A stretch of DNA of 64,000 nucleotides, from contig CAAGCF010000011.1 of assembly GCA_900768265.1 (NCBI GenBank), forward strand, positions 1-64,000, given 5' to 3'. A program made the translations under genes and the position numbers. The stretch is from an uncultured Collinsella sp. (GTDB taxonomy: Bacteria; Actinomycetota; Coriobacteriia; Coriobacteriales; Coriobacteriaceae). Positions 1 through 8,549 of this stretch are shown here, in pieces. The notes beneath the pieces are model-generated. The model had not been told where the DNA came from and did not search any database. It saw only the letters and a list, made by a program, of their open reading frames with translations. The number at the start of each line of letters is the position of its first letter. The stretch's first letter is position 1.

Positions 1-783
1 CCCGTGCTGGGTACAGTCGTTCTTTCCGATTTGGAAGACGAGCCGATTGCCGCTACCGAACCTGCGCCTGCGCCCGCGCCCGAGCCGCAGCCTGCCCCGG
101 AGCCTGAGCCTGAGCCGGAACCGGAGCCTGAGCCGGAACCGGAGCCGGAGCCCGAATCCGAGCCGGCGCCTGAGGACGAGGACGACCTGGCCGACGCGCC
201 CATCGCCCAGTCCCGCCCGGATCGCACTGGTGTGCTCAACCCGATCGACTTTAAGGTCGCCGAGGGTTACGAGTCCCTGTTCTCCCAGGATACGGTCGAG
301 CGCCATGGCTCCCATGCGAGCGACGCCAAGGCGCCTGCGCACGCCGCCCACGCTCCCAAGCCCGCGCCTGCTCCTGAGCCCAAGCTCAAGCCCGAGCCCG
401 CACCTGCGCCTGCGCCCGAGCCCGAGCCCAAGCCCGCTCCCAAGCCCGAGCCGGTCCCCGCGCCCGCAGCTCCCGAGCGCCACCTGCGCTTCTACCTCAC
501 GCGCATTGCCACCGGCGAGCGCTTTGAGGTCCGCGGCCGTCGCTTTGTGGTTGGTAAGTCCAAGCACAGCTCGTTTATGGTCAAGGGCTCCACGACGGTT
601 TCGCGCAGCCACGCGATTTTCGTTACCGACGGTGCTACCTGCACCATCGAAGACGACAACTCGCGCAACGGCACCTTCGTCAACAACGAGCGCATCGATC
701 CGGGCTTCCCGGTCGCACTCGTCGACGGCGACACCGTGCGCATGAGTGACGAGAACTTTGCATTCGAGGTCCAGCCCGCCTAA
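1..783 (+). CDS. FHA domain protein with Pro/Glu-rich linker (5' end probably outside window)
   Basis: The reading frame is open to the first base of the window. The GTG at 4 need not be the true start, and an N-terminal part (possibly a zinc ribbon, as in the paralogue at 10191) may be missing. About 30 residues of alternating Pro-Glu and two Ala/Pro/Glu/Lys-rich stretches form a flexible linker. The last ~95 residues are a forkhead-associated domain with the hallmarks VGKS, SRSHA and the DDNSRNGTFVN loop. FHA domains bind phosphothreonine peptides. The PP2C phosphatase and the Ser/Thr kinase follow immediately, so this is likely a cytoplasmic phospho-reader of that kinase. The visible N-terminus has TVVLSDLEDEP, a Thr with Leu at +3 near acidic residues, which could itself be a phosphorylation site (inference). 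Confidence 0.85.
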   Translation, partial: PVLGTVVLSDLEDEPIAATEPAPAPAPEPQPAPEPEPEPEPEPEPEPEPEPESEPAPEDEDDLADAPIAQSRPDRTGVLNPIDFKVAEGYESLFSQDTVERHGSHASDAKAPAHAAHAPKPAPAPEPKLKPEPAPAPAPEPEPKPAPKPEPVPAPAAPERHLRFYLTRIATGERFEVRGRRFVVGKSKHSSFMVKGSTTVSRSHAIFVTDGATCTIEDDNSRNGTFVNNERIDPGFPVALVDGDTVRMSDENFAFEVQPA

Positions 784-825
784 GGGCGTGCGACCCACGC
801 TGAGATATTCGAGAAAGGAGCGCAG

Positions 826-1713
826 ATGCTTTTCGAAGGGGCCGGTTATTCCAATGTCGGCCGAACGCGCGAATCCAACCAGGATAGCTACCTGATCAAG
901 GTCGCCTCCACTCCCGTGGGCGATGTCGCCCTGGTCGCCGTCGCCGATGGTATGGGTGGCCTTGAGTGCGGCGAGCTCGCCTCTGCCGCGGTCATCAACA
1001 TGCTGTCCGATTGGTTCGACAACAAGCTACCCGTGGCCCTGGAGGCCATGGAGAGCTCCGTCGGCGGTTTCGAGAACTTCGTCGACGGTCAGTGGGGCGG
1101 CCTGGTTCAGGACATGAACATGGCGCTAATCCGCTATGGCATGGCCGAGCATATGAACCTGGGCACCACGCTTACCGCCATGCTCGCCATCGGTGGCCGC
1201 TATTCCATCGTGCACGTGGGCGACACGCGCGCCTACGAGCTCACCGAGTCGGCAACCAATCAGCTCACGGTCGACCAGACCTTTGTGCGCCGCGAGGTCG
1301 AGGCCGGCCGCATCACCCCCGAGGAAGCCCTCACGCACCCGCGCCGCAACGTGCTGCTGCAGTGCCTGGGTTCCACCAAGGAGGTCGTGCCCGATCTGAT
1401 TCACGGCAACCTCGATCGCGATGCTATCTACCTGCTGTGCTCCGACGGCTTCCGCCATGTGCTCACCGACACCGAGCTTCGTCGTCGCCTAGGCCCCGAC
1501 GCCCTGGACGCCAACGCCTGGGATGTCGAGCGTCGTCGCGGCGCCTATGCCGCCTGCACCGCCGCCGACCTGGACCGCGAGGAGCGCGAGGGCTTTGAGC
1601 CCGGTTGCGTCACGCAGCGCATCGCCGAGACGGCCCAGCTCGTCATGGATCGCAAAGAGGCCGATAACGTTACCGCGCTGGTGCTGCGCGTCCAGCCTCA
1701 GGGAGGTCGATAG
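826..1713 (+). CDS. PP2C-family serine/threonine phosphatase
   Basis: 295-residue cytoplasmic metal-dependent protein phosphatase. The PP2C motifs run in order: RESNQDSYL near residue 15, VADGMGG near 40, GTTLTAM near 110, HVGDTRAYEL near 130, LLCSDGF near 205 and DNVTALVLRV at the C-terminus. The aspartates of these motifs bind the catalytic Mn/Mg ions. A strong ribosome-binding site (GAAAGGAG) precedes the ATG. The stop lies 3 nt before the kinase gene, so the two are co-transcribed. Its expected role is to remove phosphate from Thr/Ser residues modified by the neighbouring kinase, as PstP does for PknB in other actinobacteria. Confidence 0.93.
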   Translation: MLFEGAGYSNVGRTRESNQDSYLIKVASTPVGDVALVAVADGMGGLECGELASAAVINMLSDWFDNKLPVALEAMESSVGGFENFVDGQWGGLVQDMNMALIRYGMAEHMNLGTTLTAMLAIGGRYSIVHVGDTRAYELTESATNQLTVDQTFVRREVEAGRITPEEALTHPRRNVLLQCLGSTKEVVPDLIHGNLDRDAIYLLCSDGFRHVLTDTELRRRLGPDALDANAWDVERRRGAYAACTAADLDREEREGFEPGCVTQRIAETAQLVMDRKEADNVTALVLRVQPQGGR

Positions 1714-1716
1714 CCC

Positions 1717-3465
1717 ATGCCGTCTACCAGAAGCAGGCGAGAGGTCGACGCGCGCCGTAAGCGCGTGGGCGACGTCATCAAGGGCCGCTACAAGATTCTG
1801 TCGGTGATCGGCAAGGGCGGCATGAGCCGTGTCTACCTGGCCGCCGACCTGCAGCTCACCAACAAGCAGTGGGCTGTCAAAGAGGTCGACCGCAACGCGA
1901 CCGACCCCACCGGCCGCCCCATCGAGCAGTCGCTGGCAAGTGAGGCCGAGCTGCTGTCCAAGCTCGATCACCCCAATATCGTCGACATCGTCGATATCGA
2001 GAAGACCGAGGACTTCATCTACGTCATCATGGACCACGTTGAGGGTACGTCCCTGGCCGACGTGGTGCGCCGCGAGGGCCCGCAGTCCGAGGAGGACGTG
2101 CAAAAGTGGATGCTGCAGGTGTGCGACGCCCTGGGCTATCTGCACCGTCAGGACCCGCCCATCGTCTACCGCGACATGAAGCCCTCCAACATCATGCTGC
2201 ACCCCGATGGCTACATTAAGCTGATCGACCTGGGTGTTGCGCGCGAGTACAAGGACGAGGCCCGCAAGGACACCATCGCCTTTGGTACCACGGGCTACGC
2301 CGCGCCCGAGCAGTACGGCAAGGCCCAGACCGACGCCCGTACCGATATCTACGGCATCGGCGCCACCATGTGGCACCTGCTGGTGGGCGAGGCGCCCCCG
2401 GTCGAGTTCCCGCTGCCCAACGTTCACACCAAGAACGAGAACGTGGGCGAGGGCTTTGCCGACGTCATCATCCCCAAGTGCTGCGAGCTCGAGCGTGCCC
2501 GCCGCTACCAGGACTGCGACGAGCTGGCTGCCGACCTGGAGATCTACAAGGAACTCACTCGCGAGTTCCGCGATAAGCAGGCCCGCAAGGTCAAGACCTT
2601 CTTTGGCTGTGTCATCGCGTGCGTGGTGTGCCTGGTCGTGGGCATTGGCAGCATGGCGCTGCGCGAGTCCACGATTACCGAGAAGTTCGACTACCAGATG
2701 AAGCTCGGCCGCGACCAGACCCAGTCGGCTCCCGAGAAGGCCGAGCAGGCCTACCTCGCCGCCATTGGCTATCGTCCGGGCGACGTCGAGGGCTACGAGG
2801 GCCTCATCGATGCTTACAAGGCCGACGGCACCTTTACCACCAAGGAGAAGGCACAGCTCGACGACGTGTATCAGCAGAACCTGACCGAGCTCGAGAATTC
2901 GAGCAGGTTCTCGGAGCTGTCTTACGAGATGGGCCGTCTGTACTGGTACTTCTACTCCTATGGCGGCAGCAAGGACGACGAGGACGCCAACCGCACCACG
3001 CGCATCAAGGCGTCTGCCGAGTACTTTAAGAACGCCGCGGAGGATCCGTCGTTCGAGAACCGCGATAAGGCCAAGATCTACAACGGCATTGCGCAGTTCA
3101 CGACCAAGATCGCCATCGCGGTCAAGACCGACGACGACTCCGATTCCATGTACAAGGAGTACTGGGGCAACCTGGAGGACCTGGCCGACGAGATTGCCAG
3201 CGAGTCCAACGAGACGGTGCGCCTGGACAGCTACGCGCTGATCTCCAACGCCATGGAGACCTACATGGATAAGTTCAAGGCCGCCGGTATTAAGAAGTCG
3301 CAGGCCGAGAAGCTCTACAAGAAGGTCGATTCGGGTCTTAAGTCCGTCTCGCCCAAGGATGACGATGCCGAGCAGCGTCGCGACGAGACCATCCAGCGCC
3401 TGGAGAACGAGGTCCAGCGCAAGATCACCACGGTGTATTCCAACGCCGTCGTCGCTGAGGATTAA
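1717..3465 (+). CDS. Transmembrane serine/threonine protein kinase (PknB-like catalytic domain)
   Basis: 582 residues. The kinase domain spans roughly 27-285: glycine loop IGKGGMSRVY, ATP-binding Lys in WAVKEVD, catalytic loop YRDMKPSN, DLG in place of DFG, and the APE motif in GYAAPEQYGKAQTD. One hydrophobic helix (about 297-316) follows. The ~265-residue extracellular part is helical and TPR-like; no PASTA repeats are visible, unlike typical PknB. The ATG follows a GGGAGGTCGA ribosome site that overlaps the end of the PP2C gene. It is predicted to sense something outside through the TPR-like region and to phosphorylate the linked FHA, zinc-ribbon and acidic-repeat proteins; that substrate assignment is inference from position. 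Confidence 0.93.
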   Translation: MPSTRSRREVDARRKRVGDVIKGRYKILSVIGKGGMSRVYLAADLQLTNKQWAVKEVDRNATDPTGRPIEQSLASEAELLSKLDHPNIVDIVDIEKTEDFIYVIMDHVEGTSLADVVRREGPQSEEDVQKWMLQVCDALGYLHRQDPPIVYRDMKPSNIMLHPDGYIKLIDLGVAREYKDEARKDTIAFGTTGYAAPEQYGKAQTDARTDIYGIGATMWHLLVGEAPPVEFPLPNVHTKNENVGEGFADVIIPKCCELERARRYQDCDELAADLEIYKELTREFRDKQARKVKTFFGCVIACVVCLVVGIGSMALRESTITEKFDYQMKLGRDQTQSAPEKAEQAYLAAIGYRPGDVEGYEGLIDAYKADGTFTTKEKAQLDDVYQQNLTELENSSRFSELSYEMGRLYWYFYSYGGSKDDEDANRTTRIKASAEYFKNAAEDPSFENRDKAKIYNGIAQFTTKIAIAVKTDDDSDSMYKEYWGNLEDLADEIASESNETVRLDSYALISNAMETYMDKFKAAGIKKSQAEKLYKKVDSGLKSVSPKDDDAEQRRDETIQRLENEVQRKITTVYSNAVVAED

Positions 3466-3477
3466 GGAGGGGCGAAC

Positions 3478-4383
3478 ATGGAAAACGTTTACTTTTACGT
3501 AGCGATCGCCGCGTTTGTTCTCGCGGCCGTGCTCGCCGTCGCCGCGGTGGTTGTGTTTGTGAAGATGGATGTCATCAACGCCATCCGCTTCCTCCAGGGC
3601 AAGCGCGTGCCTACGTCTGGCGAGGGCACACGCCGTCGTACGACGCGCGGCTCGCGCGGTGCCGGTGCTAAAAAGTCCGGCAACCCCGCCCGCTCCGTGC
3701 TGGGTGGCCCCGAGGGTGACGACCGCGTGACCGACATTGCGCATGAGGGCCCTGAGGGCGACGACAACCTGACCACGGTGGTCGCGCCCATCAGCGACGA
3801 GCCCGCATCGGCCCGTCATACCAAGGCGCACGTCGCCACGGTGGAGAAACCCGTCCGCGACGAGAGCGACGACGAGGGCTTTGCCGGCAGCGAGACCCCG
3901 ACCGAGGTACTGACCGAGGACGATCTTGACACCGAGCGTCCGACCGGCGTGCTCGTGGAGGACGAGGAAGATTCCGAGCGTCCGACCGGCGTTTTGGTTG
4001 AGGACGAAGAGGATTCCGAGCGACCGACCGGCGTCCTTACCGAGGACGAAGAGGATTCCGAGCGTCCGACGGGTGTCCTGGTCGAGGACGACGAAGAGTC
4101 CGAGCGTTCTACGGGCCTGCTGGTGGAGGAGGACGAGGAGTCCGAGCGCGAGACGGGCCTGCTCGACGAGACCGACGAGGACTCCGAGCAGGAGACCGGT
4201 CTGCTCGACGAGGGCGCCGAGGCGTCCGAATCCGAGACCGACGTACTCAGCAGCGGCGATGTTTATGAAAACATCGGTGCCGATGGTGTTGCTCAACACG
4301 AGGATGACGGATTCCGCTTCATACTCAAACAGAATGTGATCGTAGTTCATACCGACGAGTCTCTCGATCGGGTTTGCAACTAG
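3478..4383 (+). CDS. Single-pass membrane protein with acidic T-x-[VL]-L tandem repeats
   Basis: 301 residues, no recognised family. An N-terminal transmembrane helix (about 5-30) is followed by a basic segment (RRRTTRGSRGAGAKK) and two GPEGDD repeats. A very acidic array then covers about residues 141-258, with a ~14-residue repeat SERPTGVLVEDEED. Nine units each hold a Thr with Leu at +3 (TEVL, four TGVL, three TGLL, TDVL). That spacing fits the pThr-x-x-Leu preference known for some FHA domains. The gene starts 12 nt after the kinase with a strong AAGGAGGGG site and belongs to the same operon. The positive-inside rule and the kinase context suggest that the repeat tail is cytoplasmic. Confidence 0.75.
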   Translation: MENVYFYVAIAAFVLAAVLAVAAVVVFVKMDVINAIRFLQGKRVPTSGEGTRRRTTRGSRGAGAKKSGNPARSVLGGPEGDDRVTDIAHEGPEGDDNLTTVVAPISDEPASARHTKAHVATVEKPVRDESDDEGFAGSETPTEVLTEDDLDTERPTGVLVEDEEDSERPTGVLVEDEEDSERPTGVLTEDEEDSERPTGVLVEDDEESERSTGLLVEEDEESERETGLLDETDEDSEQETGLLDEGAEASESETDVLSSGDVYENIGADGVAQHEDDGFRFILKQNVIVVHTDESLDRVCN

Positions 4384-4400
4384 GGAAGGAAAATCGAACG

Positions 4401-7400
4401 ATGTCTGTGTTTGATAAACTCAAGGCGTATTCACGTAAGCCTGCTGCCGTGATCCTCGCCACCGTGATGGCCACTTCGACCATCCCCACCACCCCGATCG
4501 CCCAGGCCGTGACCGCCGCGTACGCCGCGGAGAGCTCGACGGCCGAGCCGGCGAAGGGTGCCGAGACGAAGGTCACCCCTGCGGATCTTGGAATTAAGGA
4601 AACCCCTTGGAATGGCAAGTCCGACATCACTCTGACGTTCTCCACTCATATCGATAACGGTGAAGCCGTTGCCACGATTTCCGCCGATCAGGTTAAGGCG
4701 CTCGTTAAGGATCAGCTGGAGAATTCCGAAGACTTCAAAAATCAGTTCGTCTATACGAAGAGCGGACAGGATGCGCTGTCTAAGCAAATTGACGCCAAGC
4801 TCGCCGAGATCAACAAAGACGTCTTGCCCAAGAAGAACGTCACGAGCGAGGACGGTACGGAGAAGACTGAGTATTCAAATGCTGTTTATAAAGAAGACAG
4901 CATGACTCGTGAAATTACTGCCTGCAAAGTTGCGCTGACGAATAACACGGATGGCGCAAACTCCGCTGCCACGGTTAATGATGATGGAAGCATCACCATT
5001 AAGAGCAATGGGGTAATCAGCGGCACTGTTAGCCTTAAGGTTACGCAGCTTTCCGTGAAGGTTGGCTTTGGCTATAAGTACACCAAGACGGTGACTAAGA
5101 CGACCGCCTCTTCGAACTCCGATGATTCGACCAGCAAGAATAACCGCGGTATCTCGATTGAAGTCGGAACAGAGGGTGGCAACACGACGACAATTGACAA
5201 AGTCCCGTCGAATACCACCGTTACCCCCACAGTGGTCGACAATGACGCCGATGCTAAGGCGGATGTGACTCTTAAGGACGTTACTTCTGGTTACGGCGTT
5301 GGGTCTACTGTCTCCACAGCTAGTGTCACGACTGAGGAGTACTACGCGGGAATCGATTCCTCGACTTTCGCTGATGTCAACGCTGAGGGCCTGGTCTACA
5401 AGACGGCTCATGGTGATTACGTTGTATTTAATGGCAAAGATGGCAAATGGGTGGGCCTGAAAGGCGAGATCGTAAGCGATAAGGCGAACGACGAGTTCTT
5501 TGATGTCAAGCCGACGAGCACGAGTCTTGATAAGACCAAGACCGTGCAGATTACCCCCAAGAAGGCTTTTGAGAGCGAGAAGACGTTCACCATTAACTGG
5601 AAATACCCGAATGGCAAGGGTGCCGGTACGACCACGGTGCACGTAAAGGGTATTGCCAAGAAGCCGATTGAGGCTAGCCAGCTTGCAATCGACGCTCAGT
5701 ACTACCGTTTCCAGGACGACCAGGAAAAGAACGTCTGCGACCTTTTGAACCAGAAGGTTAAGGATCAGCTTGTTGATGATGCGGACAAGGACGCTGTCAA
5801 GAAAGATGACTATTTCAAGAGTGTCAGTCTCGATGGCTATGACGAGACGGGTGCAAACACCTCTGTCTGCAAGATTGTTCCTGGCGAAAAGAACGACAAG
5901 AACGACGTTTACAGCAACTATGAGATTGAATGCCCTGAGTCGGTTTCCGTTAAGCCCATTGAATCCATGGTTTTGGAGGATTGGGGCAAAACTACCGACA
6001 GTGGCGAAAAAACGGCCGAGCTCACCCTTACCTCCAAATATGGTGAGGACAATCATGAGTGGACTATCACCAATGAGAACTTCGGCAATCGCTATGTGAA
6101 GGAGCTTCCTGTCGCGAGCTGGGATGGCCACACGCTGAGCAAAGATCTTGTGAAGGACAGCTTCACTAATACCTGGAAAAACGACAAAGACGAAGAGGGA
6201 AGCCCTGCGTACCCGCTTTATGCACGTAATTCCAAGAACGGCATCATTACTCGTGTAACAGTCTCTTATAAGTATGACCGTACCGCGCCGACCCTGAAGA
6301 ACATTACGTTTGACAACGATGCGAAAGTTAAGAAGGTGCCAAAGGACGACATTCTTTTCACTGATCAAAAATCTGATGTCGCCTACACGCTTGCTGATGA
6401 ACTCTCTGGTGTTGATCACGATAACGTTAAGACTACTTACGACGATTTGAAGTCGGGTAAGACTGGCATTCCTGTCGAGCAACTAATTTGGGACAAGAGT
6501 GGTAATAGGGCCCGCTTTGACATTAAGGGCGACAGCGAGGTTCCCGTCGACAGCATTTCGATTCATGCCGTGGATGCGGCGGGCAATGTAGCCACGCTCG
6601 GCAGGTCTGATTCGGAGGAGGTTCCCGAGAAAGTTAGCAAACTGGTTGCCAATAGCTCCGGCGTAACGGTCAACGTAAGCTATAGCGACACGACTCCTCA
6701 GCGTACGGCCAACGGTAAGGGCTATTACAACCATGGCCGCAGCGTTACGTTTACTGTCACTGATCCGTTCTTCAAGTACACCAAGCAGTATGAGCCGCAG
6801 CAAATCTGCAAGATTACGCGCGATGGCTCGGATTATGTGACTGTGAGCCTTGACCAGCAGGGCAGTGGTTGGAAGGACCTCGGTAACGATACCTATTCGT
6901 ATACGGTTGATCTTTCTGCTGACGGCGACTATGTCATTGGCGAAGCTAAATTCCATGACGTCCTTGGCGGCGGCATTCACTCCGCCTCTGCTGCGGGCGA
7001 GGAGTTCGTCATCGACCAGACCGCTCCTAAGCTGAACGTGTCTTGGAACACTGAGGCTGCTCAGAACGGTAAGTATTACAACGCTGCTCGTACGGCTACC
7101 ATTACGGTTGAGGAGCACAACTTCGATCCGAACCTGTTCAAGATCGAGGCTCCCGTCTCTGCCGGCAACGGTGACGAGGCTACTCCTGCCCAGATCGGCG
7201 GCTGGTCCAGCAACGGCGATACCCACACCGCTACGGTGACCTTCCCGGGCCAGGGCGTCTACACGCTCTCCGTCTCCGGTGAGGACCTGGCTTCCAACAA
7301 GTCCGAGTCCTACACCTCGCCTGAGTTTGTGATCGACACCATCAAGCCCAAGATCGACATCCAGAATGTCGTCAACCGCACGGCTTACGCCGGTGAGGTT

Positions 7401-8456
7401 GCCCCGACTGCTGCCGTTCACGACACCAACCTTGCCGATGGCACCACCATCGAGGTTTCCAAGATCAGCTACCCGCTGTCCAAGGACGATCCGAACCCCT
7501 ATGCGGGCGCCGCGATCAACACCTCGGCCACCGACAAGTCCGTGAGCTACCTCAACCCGGCCAAGACCAAGGGCAACGACGGCGTCTACACCCTGACCGT
7601 TCAGGCTATCGACCTGGCCGGCAACACCGAGTCCGAGGCTGTCACCTGGTCGGTCAACCGCTTTGGTTCGACTTACGTCATCTCCGATAACACCGGCAAG
7701 ATGCTCGACCAGTACCTCAAGAGCTCCAAGACCACCGATGTTAAGGTGACCGAGATCAACCCGTCTGGCCTTGATGACAACAAGACCTCTGTCGAGCTGA
7801 CCCGCGACACCAAGAACACCACGCTCAAGAGCGGTGACAACTACACCACCGATGCCAACACCGCGAGCGGTTGGAGCGAGTACAACTACACCGTCAGCAA
7901 GTCCAACTACGACAAGGACGGCGCGTACCGCGTGCTGTTCCACAGCGAGGACGCCGCTGGCAACTCCTCCGAGAACACCATGGAGGGCAAGAACGCCAAG
8001 AAGTCCGGCGCTGCGGCCGAGATCAACTTTGCCGTTGACGACACCGCGCCCATTGCTTCCTTCGTCGACCTTGCCTCCAACGGTAAGTACGAGGAGTCCT
8101 CGCACAAGGCCAAGGTGAGCTTCGAGGACAACCTCAAGCTTTCGAAGGCTCAGATCAAGGTGAACGGCAAGACCGTGGCTACCTTCACGGCCGACCAGCT
8201 CGAGAAGAGCCCGATCCGCGAGTTCACGCTCGACGGCAGCTCCTCTAAGCAGGACGTCACCGTTGTCGCTTGGGATGCCGCGGGCAACAAGTCCAAGGAG
8301 CTTAAGGCTACGGGCGTGCTCGTCACCAACGACTCCTTCGTTCTGTGGATGAACAACCTGCCGCTTATGGTTGGCACCATCGTCGCGATCGTTGTCGTCG
8401 CTGGCGGTATCTACATGGTCGTCGCCAAGAAGCGCAAGGAGAACGAGGAGAAGTAA
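4401..8456 (+). CDS. Large cell-surface protein with bacterial Ig-like repeats and C-terminal membrane anchor
   Basis: 1351 residues. The ATG at 4401 follows GGGAAGGAAA and opens a signal-peptide-like segment (about 10-45) ending near AYAAES. An upstream TTG at 4374 overlaps the previous gene and has no ribosome site. Several Ig-like/adhesin-type repeats are visible, with motifs such as DTIKPKIDI, VDDTAPIASF, AVDAAGNVA and AIDLAGNTES. A hydrophobic helix at about 1320-1342 followed by KKRKENEEK anchors it; no LPXTG sorting motif is present. No catalytic motif is seen. It follows the kinase operon by 17 nt and may be an extracellular output of that system. By eye, codons in the first ~800 residues are more AT-rich than in the last ~450. 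Confidence 0.82.
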   Translation: MSVFDKLKAYSRKPAAVILATVMATSTIPTTPIAQAVTAAYAAESSTAEPAKGAETKVTPADLGIKETPWNGKSDITLTFSTHIDNGEAVATISADQVKALVKDQLENSEDFKNQFVYTKSGQDALSKQIDAKLAEINKDVLPKKNVTSEDGTEKTEYSNAVYKEDSMTREITACKVALTNNTDGANSAATVNDDGSITIKSNGVISGTVSLKVTQLSVKVGFGYKYTKTVTKTTASSNSDDSTSKNNRGISIEVGTEGGNTTTIDKVPSNTTVTPTVVDNDADAKADVTLKDVTSGYGVGSTVSTASVTTEEYYAGIDSSTFADVNAEGLVYKTAHGDYVVFNGKDGKWVGLKGEIVSDKANDEFFDVKPTSTSLDKTKTVQITPKKAFESEKTFTINWKYPNGKGAGTTTVHVKGIAKKPIEASQLAIDAQYYRFQDDQEKNVCDLLNQKVKDQLVDDADKDAVKKDDYFKSVSLDGYDETGANTSVCKIVPGEKNDKNDVYSNYEIECPESVSVKPIESMVLEDWGKTTDSGEKTAELTLTSKYGEDNHEWTITNENFGNRYVKELPVASWDGHTLSKDLVKDSFTNTWKNDKDEEGSPAYPLYARNSKNGIITRVTVSYKYDRTAPTLKNITFDNDAKVKKVPKDDILFTDQKSDVAYTLADELSGVDHDNVKTTYDDLKSGKTGIPVEQLIWDKSGNRARFDIKGDSEVPVDSISIHAVDAAGNVATLGRSDSEEVPEKVSKLVANSSGVTVNVSYSDTTPQRTANGKGYYNHGRSVTFTVTDPFFKYTKQYEPQQICKITRDGSDYVTVSLDQQGSGWKDLGNDTYSYTVDLSADGDYVIGEAKFHDVLGGGIHSASAAGEEFVIDQTAPKLNVSWNTEAAQNGKYYNAARTATITVEEHNFDPNLFKIEAPVSAGNGDEATPAQIGGWSSNGDTHTATVTFPGQGVYTLSVSGEDLASNKSESYTSPEFVIDTIKPKIDIQNVVNRTAYAGEVAPTAAVHDTNLADGTTIEVSKISYPLSKDDPNPYAGAAINTSATDKSVSYLNPAKTKGNDGVYTLTVQAIDLAGNTESEAVTWSVNRFGSTYVISDNTGKMLDQYLKSSKTTDVKVTEINPSGLDDNKTSVELTRDTKNTTLKSGDNYTTDANTASGWSEYNYTVSKSNYDKDGAYRVLFHSEDAAGNSSENTMEGKNAKKSGAAAEINFAVDDTAPIASFVDLASNGKYEESSHKAKVSFEDNLKLSKAQIKVNGKTVATFTADQLEKSPIREFTLDGSSSKQDVTVVAWDAAGNKSKELKATGVLVTNDSFVLWMNNLPLMVGTIVAIVVVAGGIYMVVAKKRKENEEK

Positions 8457-8493
8457 GCTCTTCGCAAGACGCTTGTGCATCTGTGAGCTTTAC

Positions 8494-8530
8494 GGCGCCT
8501 TGCCCCACTGCTGGGCGGGGCGCCATTTTT
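8494..8530 (+). terminator. Rho-independent terminator after the surface protein
   Basis: GGCGCC and GGCGCC arms at 8494-8499 and 8519-8524 enclose a further GC-rich stem and are followed by ATTTTTG. It closes the FHA-phosphatase-kinase-surface protein transcription unit. Confidence 0.8.
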
Positions 8531-8549
8531 GTTAGGAAAGGATTGATCG

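Noticed and set aside
1489..8480. Long open frames on the minus strand opposite the kinase, acidic-repeat and surface-protein genes
   Set aside because: They mirror real genes on the other strand, have Leu/Val/Arg-rich sequence without domains, and lack ribosome sites; a usual effect of high GC.
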